Below are positions 19,816-28,322 of a DNA stretch of 64,000 nucleotides, piece by piece (position 1 is the first letter of the stretch; each line of letters opens with the position of its first letter). The position numbers and the translations under genes are program-made. The notes beneath the pieces are model-generated. The model saw nothing but the letters and a program-made list of their open reading frames with translations, made no database searches and had not been told where the DNA came from. Source of the DNA: Chondrocystis sp. NIES-4102 (lineage in GTDB: Bacteria > Cyanobacteriota > Cyanobacteriia > Cyanobacteriales > Xenococcaceae); contig AP018281.1 in assembly GCA_002368355.1 (NCBI GenBank), positions 558,001 through 622,000 of the forward strand, written 5' to 3'.

Positions 19816-20445
19816 ATGGCTTTTGATAACATTCAAATTTGTGATGAAGATCTAGATGGGGCTAGTTTAGCTCGCTATTCCTCTGCAAGTGCGATCGCTA
19901 TTGATACGGAAACTATGGGGTTGGTTTTAGGGCGCGATCGCTTGTGTTTAGTACAAATATGTGATGAGCAAGGCTTTGTTACCGCTATTCGTATTGCTAA
20001 AGGACAAACAGCAGCACCTAATTTACAAAAATTACTTACTTCTTGGGATATTACTAAGGTTTTCCATTACGCTCGTTTTGATGTAGCACAATTTAAAAAT
20101 ACATTTGGCATCGATACTGCTCCTATTTTTTGTACCAAAATTGCTAGTAAACTTGCTCGCACCTATACTTCTAATCATGGGTTGAAAAGTTTGGTTGCAG
20201 AACTTATGCAAACTGAATTGGATAAAAAAGCTCAAAGTTCTGACTGGGGTAATGCGGAAAATCTTTCTGCACAGCAGTATAGTTACGCTGCTAATGATGT
20301 TCGCTATCTATTAGATGTCAAAGATAAATTAACTACCATGCTCAAGCGGGAAGATCGTTATCAACTAGCTCAACAATGCTTTCAAGTAATTCCTACCTTT
20401 GTCGCCTTAGATTTGCTGCAATATCAAAACATTTTTGAACACTAA
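19816..20445 (+). CDS. Ribonuclease D-like 3'-5' exonuclease
   Basis: This DEDD-type 3'-5' exonuclease has 209 residues. Motif ExoI is 'IAIDTETMGL' with Asp30 and Glu32, ExoII is 'KVFHYARFDVAQF', and ExoIII 'YAANDVRYLLD' has the Tyr-x3-Asp of the DEDDy subgroup. It lacks the C-terminal HRDC domains of E. coli RNase D, so it is the short cyanobacterial form. The likely role is RNA 3'-end trimming. It lies 27 bp after trpB, and a hairpin terminator follows at 20540. Confidence 0.9.
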   Translation: MAFDNIQICDEDLDGASLARYSSASAIAIDTETMGLVLGRDRLCLVQICDEQGFVTAIRIAKGQTAAPNLQKLLTSWDITKVFHYARFDVAQFKNTFGIDTAPIFCTKIASKLARTYTSNHGLKSLVAELMQTELDKKAQSSDWGNAENLSAQQYSYAANDVRYLLDVKDKLTTMLKREDRYQLAQQCFQVIPTFVALDLLQYQNIFEH

Positions 20446-20806
20446 TCAGACTCTCTAAGAACTAATTGTATCTTGTAGCAATATATAATACAAAATTCTT
20501 AGTATAGGTAATTATTAGTTGATTTATACTTCATGACTGGCGACTGCAAATAGTAGTCGCTTTTTTTCTATCAATGTTACGTTTAAATTTACGCCAAGTT
20601 GTATATAATTAAGTCTTGCCATTGAAGCACCAAGAGCGATCGCGACAAGCCTCTGAATTAACTGTAAACACTTAACAGCACAGTGGACGCACTAAAGCAT
20701 TTATAAATAGATAGACAAAATTGAATTTTTAAATGTAGACAGGAAATAAGCAAGAGTAAATAGCAAGTGAGAGTGAAAACTTTCCCCAGTAAACTATCAA
20801 AGGATA
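20446..20806. other. Convergent spacer with one terminator
   Basis: Apart from the hairpin terminator at 20540-20567, I see only an isolated HIP1-like site (20637-20644) and AT-rich sequence. There is no open frame of coding character. Confidence 0.5.
20540..20567 (+). terminator. Intrinsic terminator downstream of RNase D-like gene
   Basis: The inverted repeat GCGACT (20540-20545) / AGTCGC (20555-20560) with a 9-nt loop is followed directly by seven T residues. It lies about 95 nt after the RNase D-like stop and reads rightward. Confidence 0.75.
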
Positions 20807-21334
20807 TTACGCTGCATTACGCGATAACGAGTAATAAAGAACATCCAGATCAAACATATGTACCGTTTTTTCATAATCTAAACCTGCTTTCTCTATAACT
20901 CTTCTTGAAGCTTGATTTTCAGGCAATACCATTGCAATAATCTTATCAAGAGCAGCCACATCAAACCCATATGATATTGATGCCTTTGCTGCTTGGGTTG
21001 TAATTCCTCTTCCCCAATAGGATTTAGCTAAACCATAGAGAAGCTCAACTTCATCTAATTCATTAAGATAGCAAAGACCACAATAGCCAGCGATCGCAGA
21101 CGAAGTATCTCTTTCAATCGCCCATATTCCATATCCTTGCACTTTCCAGTGATCGATAAAAGATACAAGATTTTCAACATCTGCTTTAGGAATTGGCATA
21201 TCATGACTGGGTAAAAAGCGAGTCACTTCAACATCAGCCCAAATCGCTGCGAGGGTATCTAAATCAGAAATACAAAATAGTCGCATTGTATAGCCGTCAA
21301 TTTGTAAAATTGTTGGTTTAACTGAATCTGCCAT
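20807..21334 (-). CDS. GNAT-family N-acetyltransferase (RimJ/RimL type)
   Basis: This acetyl-CoA-dependent acyltransferase has 175 residues. The RimJ/RimL-type pattern is clear: 'TMRLFCISDLDTLAAIWADVEVTRFLP' at the N-terminus, 'GYCGLCYL' and 'VELLYGLAKSYWGRGITTQA' with the acetyl-CoA pyrophosphate loop (WGRGITT), and 'PENQASRRVIEKAGLDYE', the classic motif-B segment. The substrate is unknown: an N-terminal amine of a protein or a small molecule. It is monocistronic and reads leftward. Confidence 0.88.
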   Translation of the reverse strand: MADSVKPTILQIDGYTMRLFCISDLDTLAAIWADVEVTRFLPSHDMPIPKADVENLVSFIDHWKVQGYGIWAIERDTSSAIAGYCGLCYLNELDEVELLYGLAKSYWGRGITTQAAKASISYGFDVAALDKIIAMVLPENQASRRVIEKAGLDYEKTVHMFDLDVLYYSLSRNAA

Positions 21335-21474
21335 ACATAAGTCTTATTTTGAAAAATTGAAGATCCTAGATTTATCCTATAGTTAATAAATCGTGAATAA
21401 CTTGCCAAGGTAGCTACTAGCAAATAATAAAAAAGGTGGAAGTAAAAACTTTTGATTTCTAATTTGGTAGAAGA

Positions 21475-22044
21475 TTACAAAGGATTACTAACTTGTCCTC
21501 TTAAATAAGCCCTCGCCATATAAAAACTGGCAATGGATTTCCCGTCTATAGGTTCACCTGCGAGGATAGCTGCTTCTAATTCTTCTTCACTCATTAATAC
21601 CACTTCGATATCTTCATCTTCGTCTTGTTGCGGTGGAGTTGCTAATTTTTCCAAATCTTGTGCCAAAAAAGCATAAATATATTCATCGGAATATCCAGGC
21701 GCAAGGATAAACTTGCCCATATCCTGCCATTTATTAGCCCTATACCCTGTTTCCTCTTCTATCTCCCGTTTGATAGTTTCAAAAGGCGACTCTTGGCTTT
21801 CTACTGTTCCTGCTGGAAATTCTAGGAGTCTGCCCTCAACGGTAAAGCGATATTGTTTAACTAAAACAAATTTACCATCATTGGTAACGGGGACAGCCAA
21901 AGCACCCCCAGGATGACGAATACACTCCCATTCACCTGCGACACCGTTGGGTAGGCGTAGTTTAATTACTTCGTAGTTGAACTTGCGACCTTTATAGGCT
22001 AGCTTCTGTTCTAAAATTTCTGGGGGTTCATTACCTACAGACAT
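21475..22044 (-). CDS. Nudix hydrolase, ADP-ribose pyrophosphatase-like
   Basis: This 189-residue enzyme is of the NudF/ADP-ribose pyrophosphatase class. The Nudix box is complete: 'GTVESQESPFETIKREIEEE' followed by TGY (about 77-99), with the REIEEETGY metal-binding core. 'KFVLVKQYRFTVEGRLLEFPAG' before it and 'PGYSDEYIYAFLAQDL' after it are typical of the ADP-ribose group. It probably hydrolyses nucleoside-diphosphate sugars such as ADP-ribose; the substrate is inferred from family resemblance. Confidence 0.9.
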   Translation of the reverse strand: MSVGNEPPEILEQKLAYKGRKFNYEVIKLRLPNGVAGEWECIRHPGGALAVPVTNDGKFVLVKQYRFTVEGRLLEFPAGTVESQESPFETIKREIEEETGYRANKWQDMGKFILAPGYSDEYIYAFLAQDLEKLATPPQQDEDEDIEVVLMSEEELEAAILAGEPIDGKSIASFYMARAYLRGQVSNPL

Positions 22045-22285
22045 GATGGCTTTTACTGGGATATTAGTATTTTCTCGTATTGATTTTACTAGGAAGTGCG
22101 AATAATAAGCTAAAAAAATCTAATTCCTGCCTTTGGGTATAAGTCACTTCTAAGCACAACTTATCTAATCTACATAATATTACTTATTAACTTCGCAAAA
22201 ACTTTAAATAATAGATATAAATACTTAGATATAATTACAGAATAAGAAGATATTTATATTTAAAAATTATTTATATTACTAATAA

Positions 22286-22636
22286 ATGCAGAACTCTCAA
22301 GATAATCAAAGTCCTTTATTTTCCCTTTTACAAAATAGTATTGTCCAGTTTATTGCAGGCACATTATCTCTTCTGGTTATATTAAAGATTTCAAACCATA
22401 TAGAATATCAACTAATTCAAATAATCTTTAAATCATTAGGATACGGATTTTTTTGCTACCTAACAACTCCTTTTCTTATTTATTGGTTAGCCTACGCCAG
22501 CCAAGGAATCCTTAATAAGAAAAAGCTATTCATAACTATTGCTTTGGTAGGATTTTATAGTTATTTAGTTTGGGATGCCTACTTCTTTTTTAGAGGTGCA
22601 ATAGCTTCTCTTACCTACAACAACCCATCTTTATAA
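22286..22636 (+). CDS. Small hypothetical membrane protein
   Basis: I do not recognise this 116-residue protein. It has about three hydrophobic stretches (about 15-35, 47-70 and 82-102). The first contains 'IVQFIAGTLSLLVILKIS' and the second 'YGFFCYLTTPFLIYWLAYAS'. It is AT-rich like the spacers around it and has no visible ribosome-binding site better than 'ttactaataa'. A real gene seems likely because of its consistent amphipathic/hydrophobic pattern, but it could be lineage-specific. Confidence 0.45.
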   Translation: MQNSQDNQSPLFSLLQNSIVQFIAGTLSLLVILKISNHIEYQLIQIIFKSLGYGFFCYLTTPFLIYWLAYASQGILNKKKLFITIALVGFYSYLVWDAYFFFRGAIASLTYNNPSL

Positions 22637-22744
22637 TCAATTTTTTCCTTAGTCTTTGTCTAGTTGTCTGCTTCTTGCTCAAATAGCCATGATAAAATGA
22701 CTCTCAAGTTAAAACCTAAGCTCAAGCTGTAAATTCGGTGTAAT

Positions 22745-23227
22745 ATGGCAGAGGAAACAAATAGTCAAGAACAGACAAACCCTAGCGCAGAAGAACAAGC
22801 AAATGCTAACCCCCCTGCGAAGGAAGCAAAGGCAAAAAAACCTAAAGAACCCAGTATAGAAGAAAAGCCATTTAGTGAATTTATTCAAGAGCATTATCTT
22901 CCTGCGCTTAAAGAAGCTATGGCAAAACAAGGCATTGAGGATGCGGAATTGACCTTTGTGCAACAAGCAGTTCCCATTAAAGGTGCTAATAATAATGAAC
23001 CCTGTTGGCAGGTAAGAGGTAAATGGCAAAAAGGCGATCGCGCTTTTAATATTTATTTTCCTGATGAAAGTATTTCAGGACAAAAGGCATTTTCTTATAC
23101 AACTTATGACAATAATCCTAGTACCATTGAATCTTTTATGATTGATGAGCGCAAAGTGACTTTGGACTTATTGGTTATGTATACTATACAGCGTCTTAAT
23201 GCTCAAAAATGGCTGACACGCAATTAA
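22745..23227 (+). CDS. DUF2996-family protein
   Basis: This 160-residue cyanobacterial/plastid-type protein has no settled function. The first 35 residues are a low-complexity Ala/Glu/Lys/Pro-rich, probably disordered tail. The conserved domain (about 40-160) contains 'FIQEHYLPALKEAMAKQGI', 'CWQVRGKW', 'RAFNIYFPDESISGQKAFSY' and 'ERKVTLDLLVMYTIQRLNAQ', which I recognise as DUF2996. It is a soluble protein. A strong hairpin terminator follows at 23278. Confidence 0.87.
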   Translation: MAEETNSQEQTNPSAEEQANANPPAKEAKAKKPKEPSIEEKPFSEFIQEHYLPALKEAMAKQGIEDAELTFVQQAVPIKGANNNEPCWQVRGKWQKGDRAFNIYFPDESISGQKAFSYTTYDNNPSTIESFMIDERKVTLDLLVMYTIQRLNAQKWLTRN

Positions 23228-23277
23228 TTTAATTTTAGGTTAAATGTAAAGTTGCCAACATAGCTTAATTATTTTTC

Positions 23278-23308
23278 GGGGCGAAGTTATTCTCGCCTCA
23301 ATTTTTTT
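23278..23308 (+). terminator. Intrinsic terminator of the DUF2996 gene
   Basis: The inverted repeat GGGGCGA (23278-23284) / TCGCCTC (23293-23299), seven pairs including one G-U, is followed by 'aa' and seven T residues. It lies 50 bp past the DUF2996 stop. Confidence 0.85.
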
Positions 23309-23460
23309 GTGCTGCGAGCCTTCTTTTCTGTTCAGGTGAGTGCATCTTTGAAACGATGGTTAGCACTACCTAAAAGCAAAACCTATTTATACTAATTTAA
23401 AGAGATAAGGGAAGTAGCAAAATCCAACAGTCTGATTAGTCCGCCTTAGTTTGCTATCCC
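23309..23460 (+). ncRNA. Candidate structured RNA (unnamed), low confidence
   Basis: Two hairpins stand in a non-coding stretch directly after a terminator. The first pairs GTGCT/AGCAC plus GCC/GGT (23309-23320 with 23358-23366). The second pairs GGGA-TAGCAAA with TTTGCTA-TCCC (23409-23421 with 23450-23460), an 11-bp stem with one 2-nt bulge. Local G+C is above that of the surrounding spacer. I cannot match it to 6S RNA, tmRNA, RNase P RNA, SRP RNA or a glutamine riboswitch. It could be a small RNA or a leader of tsaE, which starts 200 bp downstream. Confidence 0.3.
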
Positions 23461-23668
23461 GACTTAAAGTTACTTGGCTTATATAATAATGTATCAATTT
23501 AATATAAAGAAAGTGTATGTTTGACCGCTCTCTATTGTGAAATTTTGATGAACTTTTGCTGATCATTCAATTAGCTATTTATTTATAGGTCTCAAATTCT
23601 TATTTGTTAAGGGTTTTCTTAATAAAGTCAATTATTTTACCTCAATTTAAGATTTTATCTCTGCCATT

Positions 23669-24151
23669 GTGTTAAACATATTTCTGCCAGATTGTCAAAC
23701 TACTAAACATCTCGGTTATCTTTTAGGACAACATTTACCAGCAGGTAGTGTTATTCTCCTCTCAGGTGATTTAGGTGCAGGTAAAACTACCATTGTTCAA
23801 GGAATTGGACAGGGTTTAATGATTAGCGATTTAATTGTTAGTCCAACTTTTACTTTAATTAACGAATATCTCAATGGACGAATACCTTTATATCATTTTG
23901 ATTTGTATCGTCTTGAACCCAGTCAGGTAGATAGTCTTTATCCTGAAATATATTGGGAAGGAATTGAGGTTAGTCCTGGTATCACCGCTATAGAATGGTC
24001 ACAGCGTCTTGTAATTAAACCCCCTAGTTATTTAACCATTGATTTAATTGCAACTCCTCAAGCTAGACAAGCCTGTTTACAGCAATATGGCAACAGTAGC
24101 TATGATCTACAATTTTTGCAAAGTTTGGCTAATAGAGCATCTGAAAACTAA
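23669..24151 (+). CDS. tsaE: tRNA threonylcarbamoyladenosine biosynthesis ATPase TsaE
   Basis: TsaE is the ATPase partner of TsaB/TsaD in making t6A at position 37 of ANN-reading tRNAs. It has 160 residues, with Walker A 'GDLGAGKTT' at 33-41 and the family stretch 'SPTFTLINEYLNGRIPLYHFDLYRL'. The conserved 'GITAIEWSQRL' (Glu and Trp) follows. The start is a GTG. The leader is long and AT-rich, and a hairpin terminator lies just after the stop. Confidence 0.95.
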   Translation: MLNIFLPDCQTTKHLGYLLGQHLPAGSVILLSGDLGAGKTTIVQGIGQGLMISDLIVSPTFTLINEYLNGRIPLYHFDLYRLEPSQVDSLYPEIYWEGIEVSPGITAIEWSQRLVIKPPSYLTIDLIATPQARQACLQQYGNSSYDLQFLQSLANRASEN

Positions 24152-24158
24152 TAAAAAA

Positions 24159-24204
24159 GGATGAGTGAATTTTATGTCTATCTCATCCCAAATAATTATT
24201 TTTT
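24159..24204 (+). terminator. Probable terminator of tsaE
   Basis: GGATGAG (24159-24165) pairs perfectly with CTCATCC (24182-24188) across a 16-nt loop. An imperfect A/T-rich tail ending in TTTTTT follows. It lies 8 bp after the tsaE stop. Confidence 0.6.
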
Positions 24205-24458
24205 CGCTATTACGTAGCTTAATCAAAATTTATAGCAATTTTTAATTGTTAAACTGTACCGAGAGAATTTTGCTCACTTTTATTAAACTTGATTGGAAAG
24301 TAATTAATCATTACTCAGGTACTATTAACGGGTGTCTATACAAAAAAGTATGAGACTTTTAATTTAACTGTCGTCTAAATTATCGACTATCTTAACAGTT
24401 ATATAATCAGGTTTTTGCTTTGCTTACCTCAAGGTATCTGACAAACACGGATTTTTAT

Positions 24459-24575
24459 TTAATCCATACCTAACTGATTACCACGCTTATACTGCATATA
24501 GGCTGCAAAAAATAATCCTGATAATGTCATAAAAACTAAGCCTAATACAATTCCTAATAATAGAGGTTCAATCAC
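24459..24575 (-). CDS. petG: Cytochrome b6f complex subunit PetG
   Basis: PetG is a 38-residue single-helix subunit of the cytochrome b6f complex in the thylakoid membrane. The protein starts [20 protein letters not shown] and ends [18 protein letters not shown], matching the family residue for residue over the N-terminal '[10 protein letters not shown]' and the 'AAY.QYKR.N.LG' end. The start is GTG, with an AAGGAG eight bases upstream that fixes it. The gene diverges from cytM across 318 bp. It is short enough to be missed by ORF finders. Confidence 0.95.
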   Translation of the reverse strand: MIEPLLLGIVLGLVFMTLSGLFFAAYMQYKRGNQLGMD

Positions 24576-24893
24576 AGTGTATCTCCTTAAAAAAATTATT
24601 TAACTTAGATATATCCTACGATAATTCTGGTATGTGTGTCACAAATAGACCGTTTAACCCAAGCTTACTTGATTCTCCTATAAATAAATTAATTAAGGAC
24701 AAAAACGCTTATCCTCAAGCTATCATAACCAAACTAATATGCTCATAGTTATCTATCATCTATGATATTTAAGCTGATTATAAAAGTTAAAAGGTTTACT
24801 CAACTTTTGAATAGCTTGTTTTAAAAATTTAAGCTATTTTATAAATCATAATAAATATTAAGTAAACATTCATAAATATACATAAGATAAACA
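24576..24893. promoter_or_regulatory. Divergent promoter region, petG / cytM
   Basis: This 318-bp AT-rich spacer separates the divergent petG and cytM genes and must contain both promoters. The petG ribosome-binding site AAGGAG is at its left edge. I see no operator-like palindrome that I would name. Confidence 0.5.
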
Positions 24894-25265
24894 GTGGATA
24901 ACCAATTAGTCCAATCTCAAGCTTGGCTAAACCGCCTAATTCTAATTTTAATGGCTGTAATGCTGGTTATCGGTCTGAGCTTCGGGATCTATTGGCAACA
25001 AGATACCGATCCTTATGTCAAAGCAGTACTGTCCTTAGAAGGCGATCCGACAAAGGGATCAGCTATTTTTCAAATTAATTGCGCAGGTTGTCATAGTTTG
25101 CAGGCTAATAGAAACGTTGGGCCGAGATTAGAAAATATTTCTAAGCGTAAATCCCCTAGAAACCTCATCAAACAAGTAACTAGCGGATTAACTCCACCAA
25201 TGCCTAAATTTCAACCAACCCAAAAAGAAATGGCAGATCTCTTAAGCTATTTATCCCACCTCTAA
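24894..25265 (+). CDS. cytM: Cytochrome c, CytM type
   Basis: This membrane-anchored c-type cytochrome has 123 residues. One N-terminal helix (about 12-34) acts as an uncleaved anchor, then 'DTDPYVKAVLSLEGDPTKG' leads into the haem-binding motif C63-AG-C66-H67. The likely sixth ligand is Met103 in 'PPMPKFQP'. The 'DPYV..VL.L.GD...G..IFQ.NCAGCH.LQ' context is that of cyanobacterial CytM, a low-abundance cytochrome linked to regulation of respiratory/photosynthetic electron flow. The start is GTG at 24894. Its 3' end is 10 bp from a convergent small gene. Confidence 0.9.
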   Translation: MDNQLVQSQAWLNRLILILMAVMLVIGLSFGIYWQQDTDPYVKAVLSLEGDPTKGSAIFQINCAGCHSLQANRNVGPRLENISKRKSPRNLIKQVTSGLTPPMPKFQPTQKEMADLLSYLSHL

Positions 25266-25275
25266 TTTAAATAAT

Positions 25276-25527
25276 TTAAAATCTTTCCACAGAACCGAGG
25301 AAAATAGGCTCAACACGAATCGCCAAAACACTTTTGGGTCTGACAACCATGTATTCTCCTTGAATATTCTTAATTGGCACATTAATAAAATCTTCAGAAT
25401 CAGATTTGGTCATAAGCTCACTGCTATACCATTTTTGGAATTCTTGAACTGTATTAAAACGCACTTCTTCTCTGTGTCCACCAGAGATTAGAAGATGAAT
25501 TACATATTCGTCGGGTTTTCTTGCCAT
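25276..25527 (-). CDS. Conserved hypothetical protein, 83 residues
   Basis: This small, soluble protein begins 'MARKPDEYVIHLLISGGHRE' and ends in a strand-rich 'GEYMVVRPKSVLAIRVEPIF'. The alternating strand pattern and the PIKNIQGEYMVVRP segment suggest a compact beta fold; I do not know the family name, though it looks like a conserved cyanobacterial protein. It is transcribed leftward and is the last of three small leftward genes (DUF2605, DUF2973 and this one), with about 100 bp between it and DUF2973. Confidence 0.7.
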   Translation of the reverse strand: MARKPDEYVIHLLISGGHREEVRFNTVQEFQKWYSSELMTKSDSEDFINVPIKNIQGEYMVVRPKSVLAIRVEPIFLGSVERF

Positions 25528-25628
25528 AGAAATTAGTTGAAAACTGCAAGATCTATAGTTCCCAAAAACTTTCTATAAATGTCGTTGAGCTTAATTAAAT
25601 TATTACGCCTGCAATTATTGCTTCGGAA

Positions 25629-25934
25629 TTATTCCTCTGGATCAATAGTTTTACTGGGGGAAGCATCATATAATGCATCTAGTTTTAAGCGGGCATCTTC
25701 TACGGATACAGAACGCATGACCAATAAAGGTTCTTCAATAATTTTACCTTGCTCATCTAAAAGCTCTGGATGAATTTCTTTGCGATAGCGAGGCTGAGTT
25801 TTGCTGGAATTGCCATAGTCTGGAGGATAAAACTTTTGTGTCTGCGCGCTTAAAGTAACTAAACTGCGAATTAAGTTACTGATGGCTAAAACTGCAATGA
25901 TGGTAAATACTAAAATGTATATTAGATGTAGCAT
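25629..25934 (-). CDS. DUF2973-family membrane protein
   Basis: This 101-residue protein has an N-terminal membrane helix (about 3-23, 'HLIYILVFTIIAVLAISNLI') and a cytoplasmic tail with 'YRKEIHPELLDEQGKIIEEP' and 'VEDARLKLDALYDASP', the features I associate with DUF2973. The function is unknown. Its start lies about 85 bp after the DUF2605 gene on the same strand; DUF2605 and DUF2973 are habitual neighbours in cyanobacteria. Confidence 0.82.
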   Translation of the reverse strand: MLHLIYILVFTIIAVLAISNLIRSLVTLSAQTQKFYPPDYGNSSKTQPRYRKEIHPELLDEQGKIIEEPLLVMRSVSVEDARLKLDALYDASPSKTIDPEE

Positions 25935-26018
25935 ATCTTTATTTTCCCTAATAAACTCATGACTATAAGTTATAATGACGAGTTTTTTTGTGACTATTGT
26001 TTAAGATTTTGGAAATTT

Positions 26019-26342
26019 TTAATTGCCCTGATTTTTAAACGATCGCTGTTTTTGAGCTACATTCCAGCATTCTGCAACTAGTTGATGCCAAGGAATTAAC
26101 ATTCTAGAGTCGATTCCTGCTGAACCTTCTGTTGCATAAAAGAGCATCTTAGCTGTTTGAACTTCTTTTTGACTTTGAATAATTTTCTCTAACAGTTGGG
26201 CTTGTTCTTGATCTGAAAAAAAAGACATTTGCTCTGATTCCAATAAGGAACGCGATCGCTCAAACCAATATTGAAAATCTTCTAACAATGGCTCTAAAAC
26301 CGTCTTAAGTAACTCCTTTTCAGTCGGTTGTTCTGTGGACAT
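26019..26342 (-). CDS. DUF2605-family protein
   Basis: This 107-residue soluble helical protein begins with 'MSTEQPTEKELLKTVLEPLL'. 'EDFQYWFERSRSLLESE', 'QEVQTAKMLFYATEGSAGID' and 'MLIPWHQLVAECWNVA' are characteristic of DUF2605, a cyanobacterial family of unknown function. It diverges from thrS across about 155 bp and leads the small leftward cluster with DUF2973. Confidence 0.84.
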   Translation of the reverse strand: MSTEQPTEKELLKTVLEPLLEDFQYWFERSRSLLESEQMSFFSDQEQAQLLEKIIQSQKEVQTAKMLFYATEGSAGIDSRMLIPWHQLVAECWNVAQKQRSFKNQGN

Positions 26343-26497
26343 TAATTTAAAATTAGCTTATTATCTCAATATTTATCTTAACGGCTTTTACAAAAATTAA
26401 TATAGTTTTTATTATTTGTAATATTCGATTGGCAAATTTTATCTTGCAATCCCAAGTTAAAATATAACGAGATTACTTGCGTTTTTTACTACCGCTA

Positions 26498-28309
26498 ATG
26501 CCTGAAGCAGAAAAAGAACAACAACCAATTAAATTACCCCGCACTAGTGAATCTGAATCATTAAAGAGAATTCGTCACACCACGTCTCATGTCATGGCAA
26601 TGGCAGTACAGAAGTTGTTTCCTAAAACTCAGGTAACGATTGGCCCTTGTACAGAAAACGGGTTTTATTATGATTTTGATAGTCCAGATGCCTTCACTGA
26701 AAAGGACTTAAACAAAATCCGCAAGGAAATGATTAAGATTATTAATCGCAAGTTACCCGTAGTGCGAGAAGAAGTAAGTCGCTCAGAAGCAAGACAACGG
26801 ATAGAAGCTTTAGGGGAAACTTACAAATTAGAAATTCTAGATAGTGTAAGTGAGCCGATTACGATTTATCATCTAGGAGATCAATGGTGGGATCTTTGTG
26901 CGGGCCCCCATGTAGCTAATACAGAAGAAATTAATCCTCAAGCGATCGCTCTTGAAAGTGTGGCTGGGGCATATTGGCGTGGCGATGAAAACCTCGCTCA
27001 ATTACAAAGAATATATGGCACTGCTTGGGAAACTCCCGAACAGTTAGCAGAATATCAACGTCGTAAGGAAGAAGCGTTAAAAAGAGATCATCGTAAACTG
27101 GGTAAAGAACTAGGCTTATTTATTTTTGCCGATCCCGTAGGCCCTGGTTTACCATTATGGACTCCAAAAGGAACTATCTTGCGATCGCAATTAGAGGATT
27201 TTCTCAAGCAAGAGCAAATTAAGCGAGGTTATCTACCTGTAGTGACTCCCCACCTAGGACGGGTAGACCTATTTAAAATTTCGGGACATTGGCAAAATTA
27301 TAAAGAAGATATGTTCCCGATGATGGCAGAGGACGCAGAAAAAGCAGCAGCCGAACAAGGTTTTGCCCTCAAGCCAATGAACTGTCCTTTTCATATTCAA
27401 ATTTATAAGAGTGAGTTACGTTCTTATAAAGAGCTACCCATGCGTCTTGCGGAGTTTGGCACTGTATACCGTTATGAACAGTCTGGGGAATTAGGCGGGT
27501 TAACTAGGGTGCGTGGTTTTACCGTTGATGATTCTCATTTATTTGTTACACCTGAGCAATTGGACGATGAATTTTTAAAAGTTGTAGATTTAATTTTGGC
27601 TGTATTTAAGAGTTTACAGCTTACTAAATTTAAAGCCCGTCTTAGTTTCCGCGATCCTCAATCAGATAAGTATATCGGCTCAGATGAGGCTTGGAATAAG
27701 GCAGAAAATGCTATTCGTCGTGCAGTAGAAAACGTCGGGATGAATCACTTTGAGGGAATTGGCGAGGCTGCTTTTTATGGGCCTAAGCTTGATTTTATCT
27801 TTGAAGATGCTCTAGAGCGAGAATGGCAATTAGGAACAGTACAGGTAGACTATAATTTGCCCGAACGCTTTGAATTAGAATATGTGGCTGAGGATGGATC
27901 TCGTCAGCGTCCAATTATGATTCACCGTGCGCCTTTTGGTTCATTGGAAAGATTAATTGGCATTTTAATTGAAGAATATGCAGGAGATTTTCCCCTGTGG
28001 TTAGCTCCTATACAAGTACGCTTGTTACCCGTTAGGGATGCTCATCTAGACTATGTAAAAGCTGTAGTAGCACAGATGCAGGCAGCAGGAATTCGAGCCG
28101 AAGCCGATATTAGTGGTGAACGTCTGGGTAAAATGATTCGCAATGCCGAAAAACAGAAAATTCCTGTGATGTCAATAGTGGGAGATAAGGAAGTAGAAAA
28201 TAATACTTTGAGTATCCGTACTAGAGCTTCGGGGGAATTAGGCGCGATCGCTGTACCAGATGTAATTACTAAATTGACTACAGCAATATCAGAATATAGT
28301 AATTTTTAA
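26498..28309 (+). CDS. thrS: Threonyl-tRNA synthetase
   Basis: ThrS charges tRNA-Thr. The protein has 603 residues from the ATG at 26498; the frame is open seven codons further, to a TTG. The N-terminal TGS domain of E. coli ThrRS is missing, as is common in cyanobacteria, and the protein begins at the editing domain ('RIRHTTSHVMAMAVQKLFP', with catalytic-site His). The class II core has 'MNCPFHIQIYKS' (zinc-binding Cys), 'VRGFTVDDSHLF' and 'IHRAPFGSLERLIGILIEEY'. The anticodon-binding domain closes the protein. No T-box is expected or seen. Confidence 0.96.
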   Translation: MPEAEKEQQPIKLPRTSESESLKRIRHTTSHVMAMAVQKLFPKTQVTIGPCTENGFYYDFDSPDAFTEKDLNKIRKEMIKIINRKLPVVREEVSRSEARQRIEALGETYKLEILDSVSEPITIYHLGDQWWDLCAGPHVANTEEINPQAIALESVAGAYWRGDENLAQLQRIYGTAWETPEQLAEYQRRKEEALKRDHRKLGKELGLFIFADPVGPGLPLWTPKGTILRSQLEDFLKQEQIKRGYLPVVTPHLGRVDLFKISGHWQNYKEDMFPMMAEDAEKAAAEQGFALKPMNCPFHIQIYKSELRSYKELPMRLAEFGTVYRYEQSGELGGLTRVRGFTVDDSHLFVTPEQLDDEFLKVVDLILAVFKSLQLTKFKARLSFRDPQSDKYIGSDEAWNKAENAIRRAVENVGMNHFEGIGEAAFYGPKLDFIFEDALEREWQLGTVQVDYNLPERFELEYVAEDGSRQRPIMIHRAPFGSLERLIGILIEEYAGDFPLWLAPIQVRLLPVRDAHLDYVKAVVAQMQAAGIRAEADISGERLGKMIRNAEKQKIPVMSIVGDKEVENNTLSIRTRASGELGAIAVPDVITKLTTAISEYSNF

Positions 28310-28322
28310 ATCTTACGGGTAT

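Noticed and set aside
23405-23460. Hammerhead ribozyme or glutamine riboswitch
   Set aside because: A CTGATTA string lacks the required CUGANGA core, and the GTTCA and GGAAGTAG strings are too far apart (about 80 nt) and lack the downstream pairing of the glnA motif.
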